A stretch of DNA of 64,000 nucleotides from Romanomermis culicivorax (lineage: Eukaryota; Nematoda; Enoplea; Mermithida; Mermithidae): NCBI GenBank assembly GCA_963922205.1, contig CAWUHX010000242.1, positions 310,001 to 374,000 on the forward strand. The letters are read 5' to 3'. Of the stretch, positions 48,716 through 59,246 are shown piece after piece. Made by a program: the position numbers and the translations under genes. Position 1 is the stretch's first letter, and the number at the start of each line of letters is the position of its first letter. The notes under the pieces are model-generated. The model was given only the letters and a program-made list of their open reading frames with translations. It had not been told where the DNA came from and made no database searches.

Positions 48716-50254
48716 ATTATGTTACAATACTTCTCGCGTTGCACCCGTAGAGTTTATGTTTCATCAAAATATCAGTTCCATCATCCAAAATGAGTTGATT
48801 CGAAGTACGTACGCGTTGGATTCGGGTAAACCCCTCTGAGCTGCGATCAAACTACGACTGGTTACTTGCAGTCGATCCGGCTAAGAATGAATTTTGACTG
48901 CTTACAATTATTTACCATACCATTACAATTGGATTTTTTCAAGTGATTTGAGGCTAAGGAATATGATTTTAATCTAATTCTCATTAGTTTCGTTGCAATA
49001 TATACAACGCCAGTCTATTTCTAAAAGCCAGACTTTAATATAACGTTTCTACTATTGTGACTATAACTCGCAAAGTCTTCACCCCTGTTAGGTCTTTGGA
49101 CTTTTGCTGGAGTCTCGAAAATGATTGAACACGAATTGCAATCTGCTTAGAAATAAAGAACTGGCTAGTCAAAAACAGTTTCTCATCAAGCATACGATTT
49201 TTATCATTCGGTGGGTGTACAGCGAAGCTTGAAAATCGTGAAACGAGTCATGAAAAAATTTAACAGAGCACACATTAGTAGTGGTGGCGATCTTTCTATT
49301 CATCAAGTTCTGCTAGCAGCAACCTAGAAGTTCAACAGTGTTATTTGCACTGTAGTAGAAGGTCAAGAGTTCAGGATTACTTGCTTGTTCACTTGCACAA
49401 AACACTCCTAGAGTAGTTCTTCTTCAACAGGTTCAGGATTAACTTTACTCCATATATATTACCAACGAAACAGATTACTTTACAGTTTTTCACTTTTTGT
49501 GTTTTATATGTCTCGAATGCGAATATTTTGTTCACATGACGGAAAAATTAGATTCTTTACAATCACATGAAGTAACCACTAGAAAAAATCGTTAAAGTAT
49601 CATATACGTGGAAAATAGCTCAACTGGCAACTATCAGACGGGCTAGTTCTCGGCACCAGACAAGGGGCTAGATTTACCAAACGCATCTGAGCCTTTCTAT
49701 TGATTCAGTGGCGTAAAAATTGACCTGTACCAAACTCTGCACCACAGAACTGACACACACTGCACCACAGAAAATAATAATGAACTGAACTAATTGAATG
49801 GCGTTTTCTCTTGCACCTACTTCTATTTATAGGTACCAGTACCACTGAACCTTTAGAAGAGTTCAGGGCACCTCTATAAAGGTTTTGTTTGCACCGAAAT
49901 GTAGCGGTTCAGTGATACTTTATTGTGCAGAATTCCAATGGTCACATAGATAATTGTTTTCATGTACCCAAGCCAATGAGCTATAGAAATTTCACAATTC
50001 ATGCACTAACAGCCAGAGTAGGTGTAGAGCAGGGTTTTTTTTGACCTACGAGTCACAAGCCAAGTGGCTTGTTGACCTAAAATTTTACAAGCCATTCCAA
50101 TTTTTACAAGCCAATTTTATAATATCAGTATATACGTGAATAAACTCCAATGCTAGGTTATTTTTTAAAGAAATGTATATATTGAGCATCATGGCAATCG
50201 ATCAAAAAAGAGATGTCATTCGACATTTATTCATTAACATTTTAGAGCCGTTAA
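48716..50254. other. Gene-free stretch
   Basis: No repeat family or exon recognised. A GC-richer block at 48.73-48.90 kb ('ctgagctgcgatcaaactac', 'ttgcagtcgatccggctaag') stands out but has no open frame on either strand. Confidence 0.4.
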
Positions 50255-51020
50255 TTCATTAAAATTCAGGAAACATTTGAAATTTTTGAGTTTGATCCAA
50301 GTCTAATCTACAAGCATTGTGGAAAAACATTTTATCGCAAACTATCCGAGAACATAATGACTTTGAATTACATGAGAAATTGATGGTTAAGTCTTCTATG
50401 ATGACAAGTGAGAGCCCAAAAAAGCTATTAATCTTTCCAGCCTGAAACACCGGAAAAATTTTTTGGGTATTGACATTCTGCGATGCTGGAAAATCAATTT
50501 TCCAACCACTTATTTGAAGAATTAGTTTCGAATTTTCTGTTCAAAAGTCGTAGTTTCTGGAATTTTATGTTTGAAAAATTTTAAAACCATTAATTTATTC
50601 ACACACTCTCATGAACTTGGCCGAAAAGATATGAGTAAGAAGAGTACAAATTTCCGAAAACTACATCCATGAAGCTTTTGAATTGATTTTACGTTAAGAA
50701 AGGAATAATCACTTCAAAAAGTTTACAAACTTGACGTATTGATCTTTCTCAAAAAATGTGTCAAGGGGAAAATGTGAATCTTCATTGAATATCAAAATGA
50801 AATGTTGAAAATTAGCACTTAAAACATAAGATAATACGTTTAAGATGATTAAAACTATTAAAGATTAAATGATAAAGGAAGGTAGACATGTTAGAAGCAG
50901 CGCCAGAGCTAGGAAATAAATAATAATGCTTATCAAAGTTATAACCGGCGCGAAGCGCCGGAAAATTTTGAGATTATGACCTTCTAAAATGCACCAAAAT
51001 GCATCTTTTCTGTGTCCGAT
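50255..51020 (-). repeat. R1 repeat copy (reference, uninterrupted)
   Basis: The most complete reverse R1. It begins 'gttaattcattaaaattcag', then has 'ctacaagcattgtgg', 'tctatgatgacaagtgagag', 'aaaagtcgtagtttctgg', 'ctcatgaacttggccgaaaa', 'acttgacgtattgatctttc', 'gataatacgtttaagatgat' and 'ccggcgcgaagcgccgg'. It ends 'accaaaatgcatcttttctg'. Copies are at 38315, 44380, 47765 and 53070, with fragments at 29.4-30.9 kb. It has no coding capacity. Confidence 0.75.
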
Positions 51021-52354
51021 ATGATCAAACACATGACTCAAAAAATTCTGACAAGCCATTTTGGCTTGTTGGACTAAAATTCTACAAGCCATTTTGTCAG
51101 TCCAACAAGCCATGGCTTGCAAAATGCTAAAAAAAAAAACTATGGTGTAGAGCAATGTTCGAAAAACAACTCACTATTTCCCACTTCGTTGGCCAATTTC
51201 AGATGCTCACGTTAGAAAACGCACCAATATTGTTTTTCGTGCGTCGATAATTAATATTTTCAGCTTTTTTAAACATTTTTCCCAAAGAAACATAATTTCG
51301 AAAAAACAGCGGATTTTCCAATCCCAAGAATTACAACATATATTCCTGCACTAGGCGCCATAAAGCTGTAATTTCGACTAAATGTATTTGTGCTTGACAC
51401 CACTGAGCATGTGAGAGGTACGACTCAACCACCGTACTTGTGAATTGTGAAAGTAGCCCCAGATCAAAAATTGAGTCAGGGCCAGTTTGATTGGAAAACT
51501 GGCTAACAGTACAGAGAAAAGAATTATGCTCAACATGATAATTTCATTTTTATTTTGTTCACAAGTGTCCAGACTGTCCCATAGGGAGGGGTACGAGGGG
51601 GTATTACCCCTACCCGAAGTCCTAAGAATTGATCACTGGGTGGCTAGTTTTGTCAAAACTGGTGCATTTATATTGGACATTTAGCTAATCTGACCTTGGG
51701 AGCTCTTGATCTGAAATGAGCCCGACAATTAACTTTGATTGTATTTTGTCTATTTTCTTCGAAATAAATGTACTACCGCCGATTTTCTAACCTGATTTGG
51801 CCTCGCAAAGACGGAGAGGATTTGAGAACCAACCGAATTTCTGTATGGACTGACTACAGATAAACCCATATTGTTTTTGCAAGTATATGCGATTGTTAAG
51901 GTAGCATGCTCTTTCATGTTAGAGTCATGTGCAGTGTTGGACAATGAGAGAAGTTCATGCTGGTTGAAGAATCCAGATTTTTGGTTGGGGGCCAGATCTC
52001 TGATCTTCGGTTGTCTATCATCAATCCAAAATAAATGTGATTTTTACCGTTTTGCCCATTTCTAGCTCTTTTTTTTTTGTTATCCAGTTGGTTGACCGCA
52101 GTATCTGGCTGATTGAAAACATCAGTACATCGCCCATGCCTATTCATTTGCTACATGGTCATCTCAGTTCATTTTGACATACAATATTCAAAGCTCACAC
52201 ATGAAAATCCACAAAATTAAATTATCAAATTAAGCCTCTTCGTTGAACTTCAGCCTTGAGAATTATGTTGTTACGTCTTATAATCACTCATGTCAAAGTT
52301 TCATGAATACGGAAATCCATAGGCAACTCCTAGAATAGTTCAGGAATCACTGGC
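51021..52354. other. Gene-free stretch
   Basis: At 51040-51120 a small 'acaagccattttggcttgt' palindrome recurs, as at 50070-50110. No gene is recognised. Frames at 51487, 51871 and 51914 have no domain or splice support. Confidence 0.4.
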
Positions 52355-52554
52355 ATACCAGTAATTGTGGGAGGACTGGGGGGGGACCTCCACCCCCAAC
52401 TTGGTCGAACCCTATACCCAACCCCCCCGCACACTTGAAAAAAATTGGGAAAAAAGTGGCTTTTTGGGTAAATTTTCGAGATTTTTCGCGTTTTTTCGAC
52501 CCCCACACCCAAATCTTGGTATCCCCCCCAACTGGTCGGATCTCTTACAGGTAT
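52355..52554. mobile_element. G-rich short MITE, 9-10-bp TSD
   Basis: ATACCAGTAATTGTGGG at the left and TTACAGGTAT at the right, flanked by AATCACTGG at 52345-52353 and again at 52555-52563. The TIR differs from the ATACATGTAA family by few bases, so the two may use the same transposase. The interior has 'cttggtcgaaccctataccc' and 'actggtcggatct', also seen at 38.1 and 48.5 kb. Confidence 0.75.
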
Positions 52555-52660
52555 AATCACTGGTGCAAACGGTCTCTATTACTTTTGACTTTCGTTCACT
52601 AATATTGCTGATTAGGTTAGTATTTTCAGCATATAATGATTTAAGTCTCAATTACTGTAG

Positions 52661-52820
52661 TTATCGTCGCCGGGCGCTGAATAACCGTGTGTCATGCCAC
52701 TGGTTATTCAGCGCCCGGCGCTGAATAAAAAAAAATCATAATGCTTGGTTATGCAGCGCCGGGCGCTGAATAAAAAAAATAATGGAATACTGTTATAGAG
52801 CGCCGGGCGCTGCATAGCCC
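52661..52820. repeat. Second cluster of GC palindromes
   Basis: Four units with core GCGCCGGGCGC or GCGCCCGGCGC and arms TTATTCA/TGAATAA (variants TTATGCA, TTATAGA, TGCATAG) spaced about 37-45 bp apart. Same design as 48560-48715, 4.1 kb away, both next to R1 and G-rich MITE material. Confidence 0.8.
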
Positions 52821-52964
52821 CTGCCTCATTTCCCCCCCAACCCCTCCCCCCAGTTAGGAAAAAATTAAAAAAATTTGCCAAAAAGTGTATGTTTTTTGGC
52901 CTTTTTTGGGAAAATTTCGACTTTTTCCTACCCCCCCCCCCAACTGGTCGGAGGTCTTACAGGT

Positions 52965-53880
52965 CACTGTTTTTTTTCCCCAAATCGTGCTTTTTCGCGA
53001 AAAAAAATTCGGAAAGGGGAAAAAAATTTTGGGCTCTTTCCCCATTTGGGGAAGAAAATTTTGGGGATCGGATACAGAAAAGATGCATTTTGGTGCATTT
53101 TAGAAGGTCATAATCTCAAAATTTTCCGGCGCTTCGCGCCGATTATAACTTTAATGATCATTATTATGCATTACTAACCCCTGGCGCGGCTTTTAGCATG
53201 TCTACTTTCATTTATCATATAATCTATAATAGTTTTCATCATCTTGAACGTATTATCTCATGTTTTCATTGGTAATCTTCAATATTTTATCATGATATTT
53301 AATGGAGATTCGCATTTTTTCCTTTTGAGAAAGATCAATACGTCAAGTCTCTAAGCTTTTTGATGCAATTATTTCTTTTCTAACGTAAAATCAATTTAAA
53401 TGCTTCATGGAAATATCTTTCGGAAATTTATACTCATATATTTTCGACCAAGTATGAGAGTTTACAAATAAATTATACTGGTTTTAAAATTTTTCGAGTA
53501 AAATTCTAGAAATTACGGCTTTTGAACACAAAATTCAAATCTACTTCTTGAAATAAACGTTCGGAAAATTGATTTTCTAGCGTCGCAGAATATCAATACC
53601 CAAAAAATTTTTCCGGCGCTTCGCGCGCGCCGGAAAGATTAACATCCCTTTTAGGTTCTCACTTGTCAACATGGAGGACTTAACCATCGATTTCTCATGT
53701 AATTCAAAGTCATTATGCTTTTGGATAGTTTGCTTGAAAGTTTGTTCCAATGCTTGTAGATTAAACTTTGAACTCGAAAATTTCAATTTTTTTCCTCAAT
53801 TTTGATGAATTAACGGGTCTTAAAACACCAGAAGGCTTGAAAAAGCCCAAAAACACGTAAATAAAGCGTCTGTGAGCATT
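52965..53880 (+). repeat. R1 repeat copy with G-rich terminus
   Basis: Starts 'gaggtcttacaggtcactg', runs through 'ccccatttggggaagaaaat', then R1 proper from 53070 to about 53880, ending 'gcttgaaaaagcccaaaaac'. It contains two hairpins of the 'ccggcgcttcgcgcgccgg' kind. After 53880, 'gtctgtgagcatttttaagc' is repeated near 53997 ('ctctgtgagcattttcaagc') around a G-rich insert. Confidence 0.65.
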
Positions 53881-54300
53881 TTTAAGCGAAAAAAAACGAC
53901 TTCGGGAAAATGGGGAAAAAAATTTTGATCCCTTTCCCGTTCCCCATTTGGGGAAAAGGCCCGGGGGAAAAAAAAACAGTGTTACAGGTATGAAGCCTCT
54001 GTGAGCATTTTCAAGCAAAGAAACCAGGATTTTAAGACGAAAAAAAATTTTTCCACATGTGGAAAAAAATTTTGACCCCTTTCCACATTTGTGGAAAGAA
54101 GTTCGTGGAAAAAAACAGTGTGCTGATGTCTCATCATCATCAGATCTTGATATCACAGTAAACTATTTTCGTTATGCAACAACATTCAAACAATAAAAAC
54201 ATGTGTGTCTTTGACTCGATAAACGCAAGCACTTACGATCACTGCACTCTCACTTTCGCTTCAACGACAAAGAAGATTGCAGATAACATAACAAATCTGT
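53881..54300. other. Gene-free stretch
   Basis: Two blocks with 'ccccatttggggaaaa' and 'ccacatttgtggaaag' palindromes at 53.93-54.11 kb; otherwise nothing recognised. Confidence 0.4.
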
Positions 54301-54443
54301 GGAATTAGACATTTTTTGCTTTTATTTACACCAAAAAAATTTCTTTAAATATAAATTTGAAAAATGTGACAAATATACATATATACAAATGAATTACATG
54401 AAATACAATATATAACATTTATATATTTACAAAAAAAACATAT

Positions 54444-54514
54444 TTACACTTTGCCTCCTCCAACGCCTTTACCAACGGTGAATGGCGCCGATTTTTGTGG
54501 TGCTGCCAAGCCCC
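54444..54514 (-). CDS. Possible terminal coding exon of an unrecognised minus-strand gene
   Basis: A GC-rich island in AT-rich DNA. The acceptor 'tttctcatag' is followed by 71 nt encoding GLAAPQKSAPFTVGKGVGGG, then KV and TAA. An AATAAA on the minus strand (about 54317-54322) lies about 120 nt after the stop. The Gly-rich end looks like a conserved C-terminus, but I do not recognise the family. The nearest upstream candidate exon (about 54574-54640, with gtaagt donor and tttttcag acceptor) has a stop in the matching frame, so the connection is unresolved. Confidence 0.4.
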
Positions 54515-54724
54515 CTATGAGAAAGAATTTGAAGAAAATCACAAAAAAAGAATAATATAGATGCAGACTTACATTGGCTTTAGATCGAACAACATTTGCG
54601 GCACTCAGCTAGGTCGAACATAGTTATGTTTGATGGAATTCTGAAAATATGTATTAATTAGATTTACTATTCGAAAAAATGTCTGCAATAGAGTAAGTAC
54701 ATTAGAATTTTACAATTTAAATCT

Positions 54725-54965
54725 TAGTCAGTAGTAAGGCCGGCCCATATAGGTCGTACGCTTAAGGATACCCTATCTTTTGTGTACGACCTATAATTTG
54801 TCATTTTTGGCCGATTTATAGGTCGTACAGTAAACATATACGGTCGACTTTTGGCGGATTTATAGGTCGTACAGTAAACATATACGGTCAATTTCTTCGT
54901 CGATTTATAGGTCGTACAGTAAACATACACGGTTGATTTATAGGTCGTACGGTAAAGGATACATG
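54725..54965. repeat. Iterated ATAGGTCGTACAGTAAAC repeat
   Basis: Direct units start near 54818, 54862, 54906 and 54938 (period 44, 44, 32 bp), each ATAGGTCGTAC followed by AGTAAACATA(T/C)ACGGT. An inverted GTACGACCTATAA lies at about 54784, and another direct copy at about 54749. Position and design would suit the terminal region of the adjoining Polinton or binding sites for its proteins. That is an inference, as the other end is outside the window. Confidence 0.6.
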
Positions 54966-55413
54966 TTCTAGAGTTACCATAATAGTGAAATTACGGTAAT
55001 TTTCGATTATGGTAATAGTGGAATTAGGGTAATAGGTGTGTTACTGTAGATGAAAAAGGAAAATCGATGATGAACGGAAAATGGAAAATGAAAATATATG
55101 TGGAACAAAAATGGACATACAGTATACAAGTACGACACAAAAAGTAAGGCAAAAAATCGATCTGGAAAAAACTGGAAATACAGTGCCCGTGTAGTGCACA
55201 AAGGTCAGAAAGGTAAGGTAAACAAAACACCAAAATTGGATCTGGAAAAAGTGGACGTATGGTGCATATAGTGTACAAAGGAAAAAAGGTGAGGTAACAA
55301 AACCAAAATCAATTTAGAAAAAGTGAACAAGGGAAAAGAGCACACCTAGGGGGCATAGAGAAAGAACATGCAGAAAAGATTATACATAGATCTGAAAGAG
55401 ATGGTCTAGTGGA

Positions 55414-56150
55414 CAAAGGAAGAAGAGCATGCCTAGTGGAAATAAAGAGAAGGCCTACAGGAAAAATGTTATTGATCTAAGAAGAGAACATTAGACAGCA
55501 GTGAAGAAAGCACCTGTGCTTGATAAAAGAAAAACGCTACTAAATGACTTTTCAAAAATCTAATGTGTTGTTTGCTTATATTACAAAATAATCTTATCTA
55601 ACCCATGACCCCGGACTACTGTAAGCTGTCTAGAAAAAAGAAAAAGGCCTAAGAAGGTAATGTATGAAAAACAAAAATCGATCTAAAGAGAACATGTAGT
55701 GGACAAAGAAAAAAGAGCATATGTAGTGGACAAAATAAAAAGATGCCCATAAATTATTGTCATTTCATGGAGAACATGTACTGACAGTATCAAAAATAAT
55801 GAGTAATGGGCCAGAGGGAAAAGAGTATGCCTAGTGGAAATAAAGAGAAGACCTATAGGAAAAATGTTATCGATCCAAAAAGAGAACATTTTGCCAGCAG
55901 TGAAAAAAGCACCTCTACTTGACAAAGGAAAAACACTACTGAATGACTTTTCAAAAATCTAACCTGTTGTTTGTTTATATTACAAAATAATCTTATTTAA
56001 CCCATGAGCCAGGACTACTGTAAGCTGTCTAGAAAAAAGAAAAAGGCCTAAGAAGGTAATGTATGAAAAACAAAAATCGATCTAAAGAGAACATGTAGTG
56101 GACAAAGAAAAAAGAGCATATGTAGTAGAAAAAGAAAAAGATGCATGTTT
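55414..56150. repeat. Tandem duplication, period about 399 bp
   Basis: The segment from 'catgcctagtggaaataaag' (about 55430) through 'aaaaatcgatctaaagagaa' (about 55672) recurs at +398/399 bp (about 55828 and 56071) with about 90% identity. It stops about 110-150 bp before the packaging ATPase. No coding frame spans it. Confidence 0.75.
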
Positions 56151-56306
56151 AATGTTTCATGAAAGTTAGCTTCACTGTATTTTGTTTTGTCCAACTATTC
56201 ATGTTTTACTGTATTGAAATTTTGGTAATTATAAATAGCATCTCAATGAAATAAAATCATTTTGAAAAAGTGTCCAAGTAAAAAAGTGGTTGGTCTTTCT
56301 TGGAAG

Positions 56307-56957
56307 ATGTCAGATCTTGATCAGTTTTATATATGGAAACATCCATTTAACTGCATAGTTTCTGCTCCAACAAAATCAGGAAAAACACAATTTGTTAAAA
56401 AACTTGTAATTTTTGCTAAAGAAATGATTCACCCTGCTCCTGTGAAAATTTATTGGTGTTATTCCGAATGGCAAGAAGCTTACGATGAATTAGTTCAAAA
56501 ATGTTCTTACGTAGAATTCATTCAAGGTTCACCTGACTTGGACGAACTTCAAAAAAGTAAAGATACACCTAAAGTATTAATTATGGATGATATGATGCAA
56601 GAGATGAAGAATGATAAACGTTTAACTCAACTTTTTACTAAAGGATCGCATCACTGGAATCTATCAATTATACATATAGTTCAAAACGCCTTTTTTGATG
56701 GAATGCGTACAAGTAGAATAAATGCTCAATATTTGATTCTTTTAAAAAACCCTAGCGATAGATTACAAGTGCGCACACTGGCTCGACAGATTTTCTCAAC
56801 TACTTCAAATTATTTTATAGAAGGGTATGAGGATGCTACCAGTATACCATATGGCTATTTATTAATAGATCTTACACAGACATGTCCTGAAAAATATCGA
56901 CTTAGATCTAATATATTTCCTAACAATAATCATATGATTTTATATACACCTAAATGA
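56307..56957 (+). CDS. Polinton packaging ATPase (FtsK/HerA-type, A32-like)
   Basis: Predicted to drive genome packaging into capsids. From the ATG at 56307 it is 216 residues. The frame is open upstream to 56262 with only a TTG. Walker A is APTKSGKT near residue 30, and Walker B is KVLIMDDMM near residue 95. A downstream HIVQN segment is in the position of the sensor/arginine region of A32-type ATPases. The length suits Polinton ATPases. It is intact, with 'attataaatag' about 75 nt upstream as a possible TATA element. It precedes a run of decayed small ORFs. Confidence 0.85.
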   Translation: MSDLDQFYIWKHPFNCIVSAPTKSGKTQFVKKLVIFAKEMIHPAPVKIYWCYSEWQEAYDELVQKCSYVEFIQGSPDLDELQKSKDTPKVLIMDDMMQEMKNDKRLTQLFTKGSHHWNLSIIHIVQNAFFDGMRTSRINAQYLILLKNPSDRLQVRTLARQIFSTTSNYFIEGYEDATSIPYGYLLIDLTQTCPEKYRLRSNIFPNNNHMILYTPK

Positions 56958-57014
56958 TTCGTCATTTTTACAGAAAACTTTTTACAAGTTAGTCGGATCT
57001 TATTATTTATCGAT

Positions 57015-57164
57015 ATGTTATACAGTAAATACACTTTTCTTAATAGCCTTACCGTAATTCTTTTTATATCTGTTTTTATTGTATGGTTACAATATCCTTT
57101 TCAAATTTATGAGAATGGAGAACCTGTAAATGTTACAGATTTTACGATTACCAAATACAGATAA
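57015..57164 (+). pseudogene. Small membrane-type ORF, probably truncated
   Basis: A 49-codon frame (MLYSKYTFLNSLTVI...) with one hydrophobic segment near residues 10-26. After its stop, another frame carries on with NGTDRELLWENYKLHITPLL to about 57240, so a frameshift is likely. I do not recognise the protein. The stretch 57240-57510 has no usable frame. Confidence 0.4.
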
Positions 57165-57512
57165 TGGTACAGATCGGGAATTATTATGGGAAAATTATAA
57201 ATTGCATATAACACCCTTACTACATTTTGTAGAAAAAATTTAACAATGTCCTCAGAATGATGGTCAATTTATGCAATTACGAATGTGTTTCAAAATATAT
57301 ATTTTCAATCCTACTGTATTTTCTTGCTGTAGCCGTACCAGTAAATTTCAAAACTTGTACATCAAGGGAACTAGATTAGGATATAGTGATACTGTAGATT
57401 TATTACGTAGTCAGAAAAAAATATTTGACAGTACATCAGTTTAGTCGAAATTTTGGAAGAGGTTGGTCGTTTTTCTATAATTTGTTTGTTTGTTTGTTCT
57501 GTGCCAATTACA

Positions 57513-57978
57513 ATGTTCGCCGCATTTGAAGTCTTTGTCAGAATGGTGCAAAGTAAAGTAAAAGGTAAAAATTTTTTATCTATTTGTTCACCTAGTTATT
57601 AATTTATAATATTTTTTTATTTGAGGTAAAATACTAACCAACAAACAGAAACGTGAGATGGCTGATTTGTTTTGAACTCGTTTCTCACCTGAAGCCAAGA
57701 TTTTTTACAAAGACATAGCTAAGGCGTGCAATCATTTACGTCGCGAAGTTGGTTTAACTATGGGACGTAAAAAAGTTACACAATTTTGGTGTTTTGCCAA
57801 ATTATTACTAATAGAATTGGATATGATGGAACCTCGCTCTATTTTTGTAGAAGATCTTTTTTTAAAGCTAGATACAACACATAAACTGTTTTTTATGAAT
57901 ATGAATATATTGTGTGCTTTTTCTAGACGCGAAGAGTTGAATATTTTTATACAAAATGAAGCTTCATTACTATCCTAA
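57513..57978 (+). pseudogene. Polinton accessory gene with a 61-nt intron and an internal stop
   Basis: The ATG at 57513 leads into exon 57513-57564. A likely intron 57565-57625 (gtaaaa...ttgag) is in phase with the second exon from 57626. An in-frame TGA at 57673-57675 interrupts it, after which the frame stays open to 57978 (SPEAKIFYKDIAKACNHL, MGRKKVTQFWCFAKLLL). I do not recognise a domain. The protein would be mostly helical. Its position between ATPase and virion genes suggests an accessory virion or regulatory role, which is inference only. Confidence 0.45.
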
Positions 57979-58060
57979 TGTAATACATTAACTGTTTCAA
58001 TGTTCATTTAACATTTGGTCATTATTGTAATATTTTTACGTACTGTACGGTCTGTTTTGT

Positions 58061-58414
58061 ATGGCTTCTAGATTAAAGAAATATATTCACGAGCTCAATG
58101 TGTTGAAAAATTCAAATTGTGTTCAAAGACGTGTTTTTCTTCAACATTCTTCCCCTGATTTGATCTGTTGTATATGCGAAATATGTCTGAACATATTGAA
58201 TGGTAATATCCCTATTAATTCAAAGTTAAAAAAGAAATTGGCAAAGCATAAATTATTGCTTAGAGCTTTAGCTACAAGACACGAAAAAAACAAGAAAAAA
58301 GACTTACATAATAAATGTACAAGAATAGTTCAAAGTGGTGGAGCATTTTTACCTCTAGTACTACCGGCTCTATTATCTACACTAGCAGCTTTTGTTACAG
58401 AGAAATTATTATAG
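58061..58414 (+). CDS. Small Polinton protein with hydrophobic GGAFLP tail
   Basis: A 117-residue frame. The N-terminal two thirds are basic, with Cys clusters (CCICEIC). The tail IVQSGGAFLPLVLPALLSTL is hydrophobic and could insert in or lyse membranes. Proteins of this size and ending recur next to capsid genes in metazoan Polintons; I recall the pattern but not a formal name. Its stop overlaps the start region of the next gene (58416). Confidence 0.6.
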   Translation: MASRLKKYIHELNVLKNSNCVQRRVFLQHSSPDLICCICEICLNILNGNIPINSKLKKKLAKHKLLLRALATRHEKNKKKDLHNKCTRIVQSGGAFLPLVLPALLSTLAAFVTEKLL

Positions 58415-58415
58415 A

Positions 58416-59242
58416 ATGAAATTTGCTAGTAAATTTGCTCTTATCCCTCATGAGGTTCTGAATAAGTTGAATAACTCTCAGGCTTCTTCTTCGTCGAGTG
58501 CAAATGAAAAGACGGGTATAGCTAGACAAGTTGATATGTATCGTAACGAATTAGAGCGCATTATGAAGGATAATACATTAACACCCGAAGAACAATACAA
58601 AATGTACTCTCAATTATTGTCACAATATTTAACTTTTGAACACGAAAACGCCCAACCTGCTACCATAATTTTAAAAGAAAATATGAAAGTGATAGCATTA
58701 ATTTAAAGATTGAGGAAAAAGATTGGTTGAATGATGAGAAATTACTCAGTGGAATCCCTAAACAATTTAAACATTCTGCATCATTATTATTGGAACATGT
58801 GAGACGTAACCCTAGTATACATGTTAATAAGCAAGGAGAAATATTAATTGATGGGAAATTAATTGAAGGCTCACATATTATTGATTTATTACATGATTTG
58901 TCACATAAACATTCAAAAATTACGCAACTGCTTGGAGTAGGCGAATTTGCAAATGCTTTGAGAAAACATAATGTACCCTTAGAGGCTATAGGAAATCCTT
59001 TGCGCAGAATGTTATTCACTCTACCTCGGAAACTCTCCTACCAAATGGCTGCTGAAGAATCAGATAATCAGGCAAATGGTAGTCTCAAACAGTTGAATAA
59101 ATCCCTCGTGAAAGGTGTTGGTGTATTTTCAAGTGACGAAGAAGATATCAAAGACAATACAATCTTGAGTAAAGGAAACTCGACAGAAAAGAAGATACGG
59201 AGAAAAGCTAGAACACTTAGACGATATACCCCTTTATACTAG
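58416..59242 (+). pseudogene. Polinton virion-type protein, frameshifted near 58695
   Basis: The first frame starts at 58416 (MKFASKFALIPHEVLNKL) and stops at 58706. The following frame becomes open around 58690 and runs to 59242, with SGIPKQFKHSASLLLEHVRR, a stretch GKLIEGSHIIDLLHDL, and a basic C-terminus (KKIRRKARTLRRY). In related Polintons I know these as halves of one protein: a short N-terminal helical part, then a PK-x-x-x-x-A-x-x-L-L block. So one indel likely breaks it here. A core or minor virion role is inferred from basic charge and position before the integrase. Confidence 0.55.
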
Positions 59243-59246
59243 AACA

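Noticed and set aside
48730..48900. GC-richer block considered as rRNA, tRNA or exon
   Set aside because: No cloverleaf, no open frame and no recognisable rRNA segment.
48560..52820. Palindromes with differing spacers, superficially CRISPR-like
   Set aside because: The genome is eukaryotic, units vary in sequence and orientation, spacers are AT-rich and irregular, and there are no cas genes.
55024..55925. Minus-strand frames rich in Phe/Ser/Tyr left of the Polinton
   Set aside because: They derive from purine-rich non-coding and tandem-duplicated sequence; opposite strand to all element genes.
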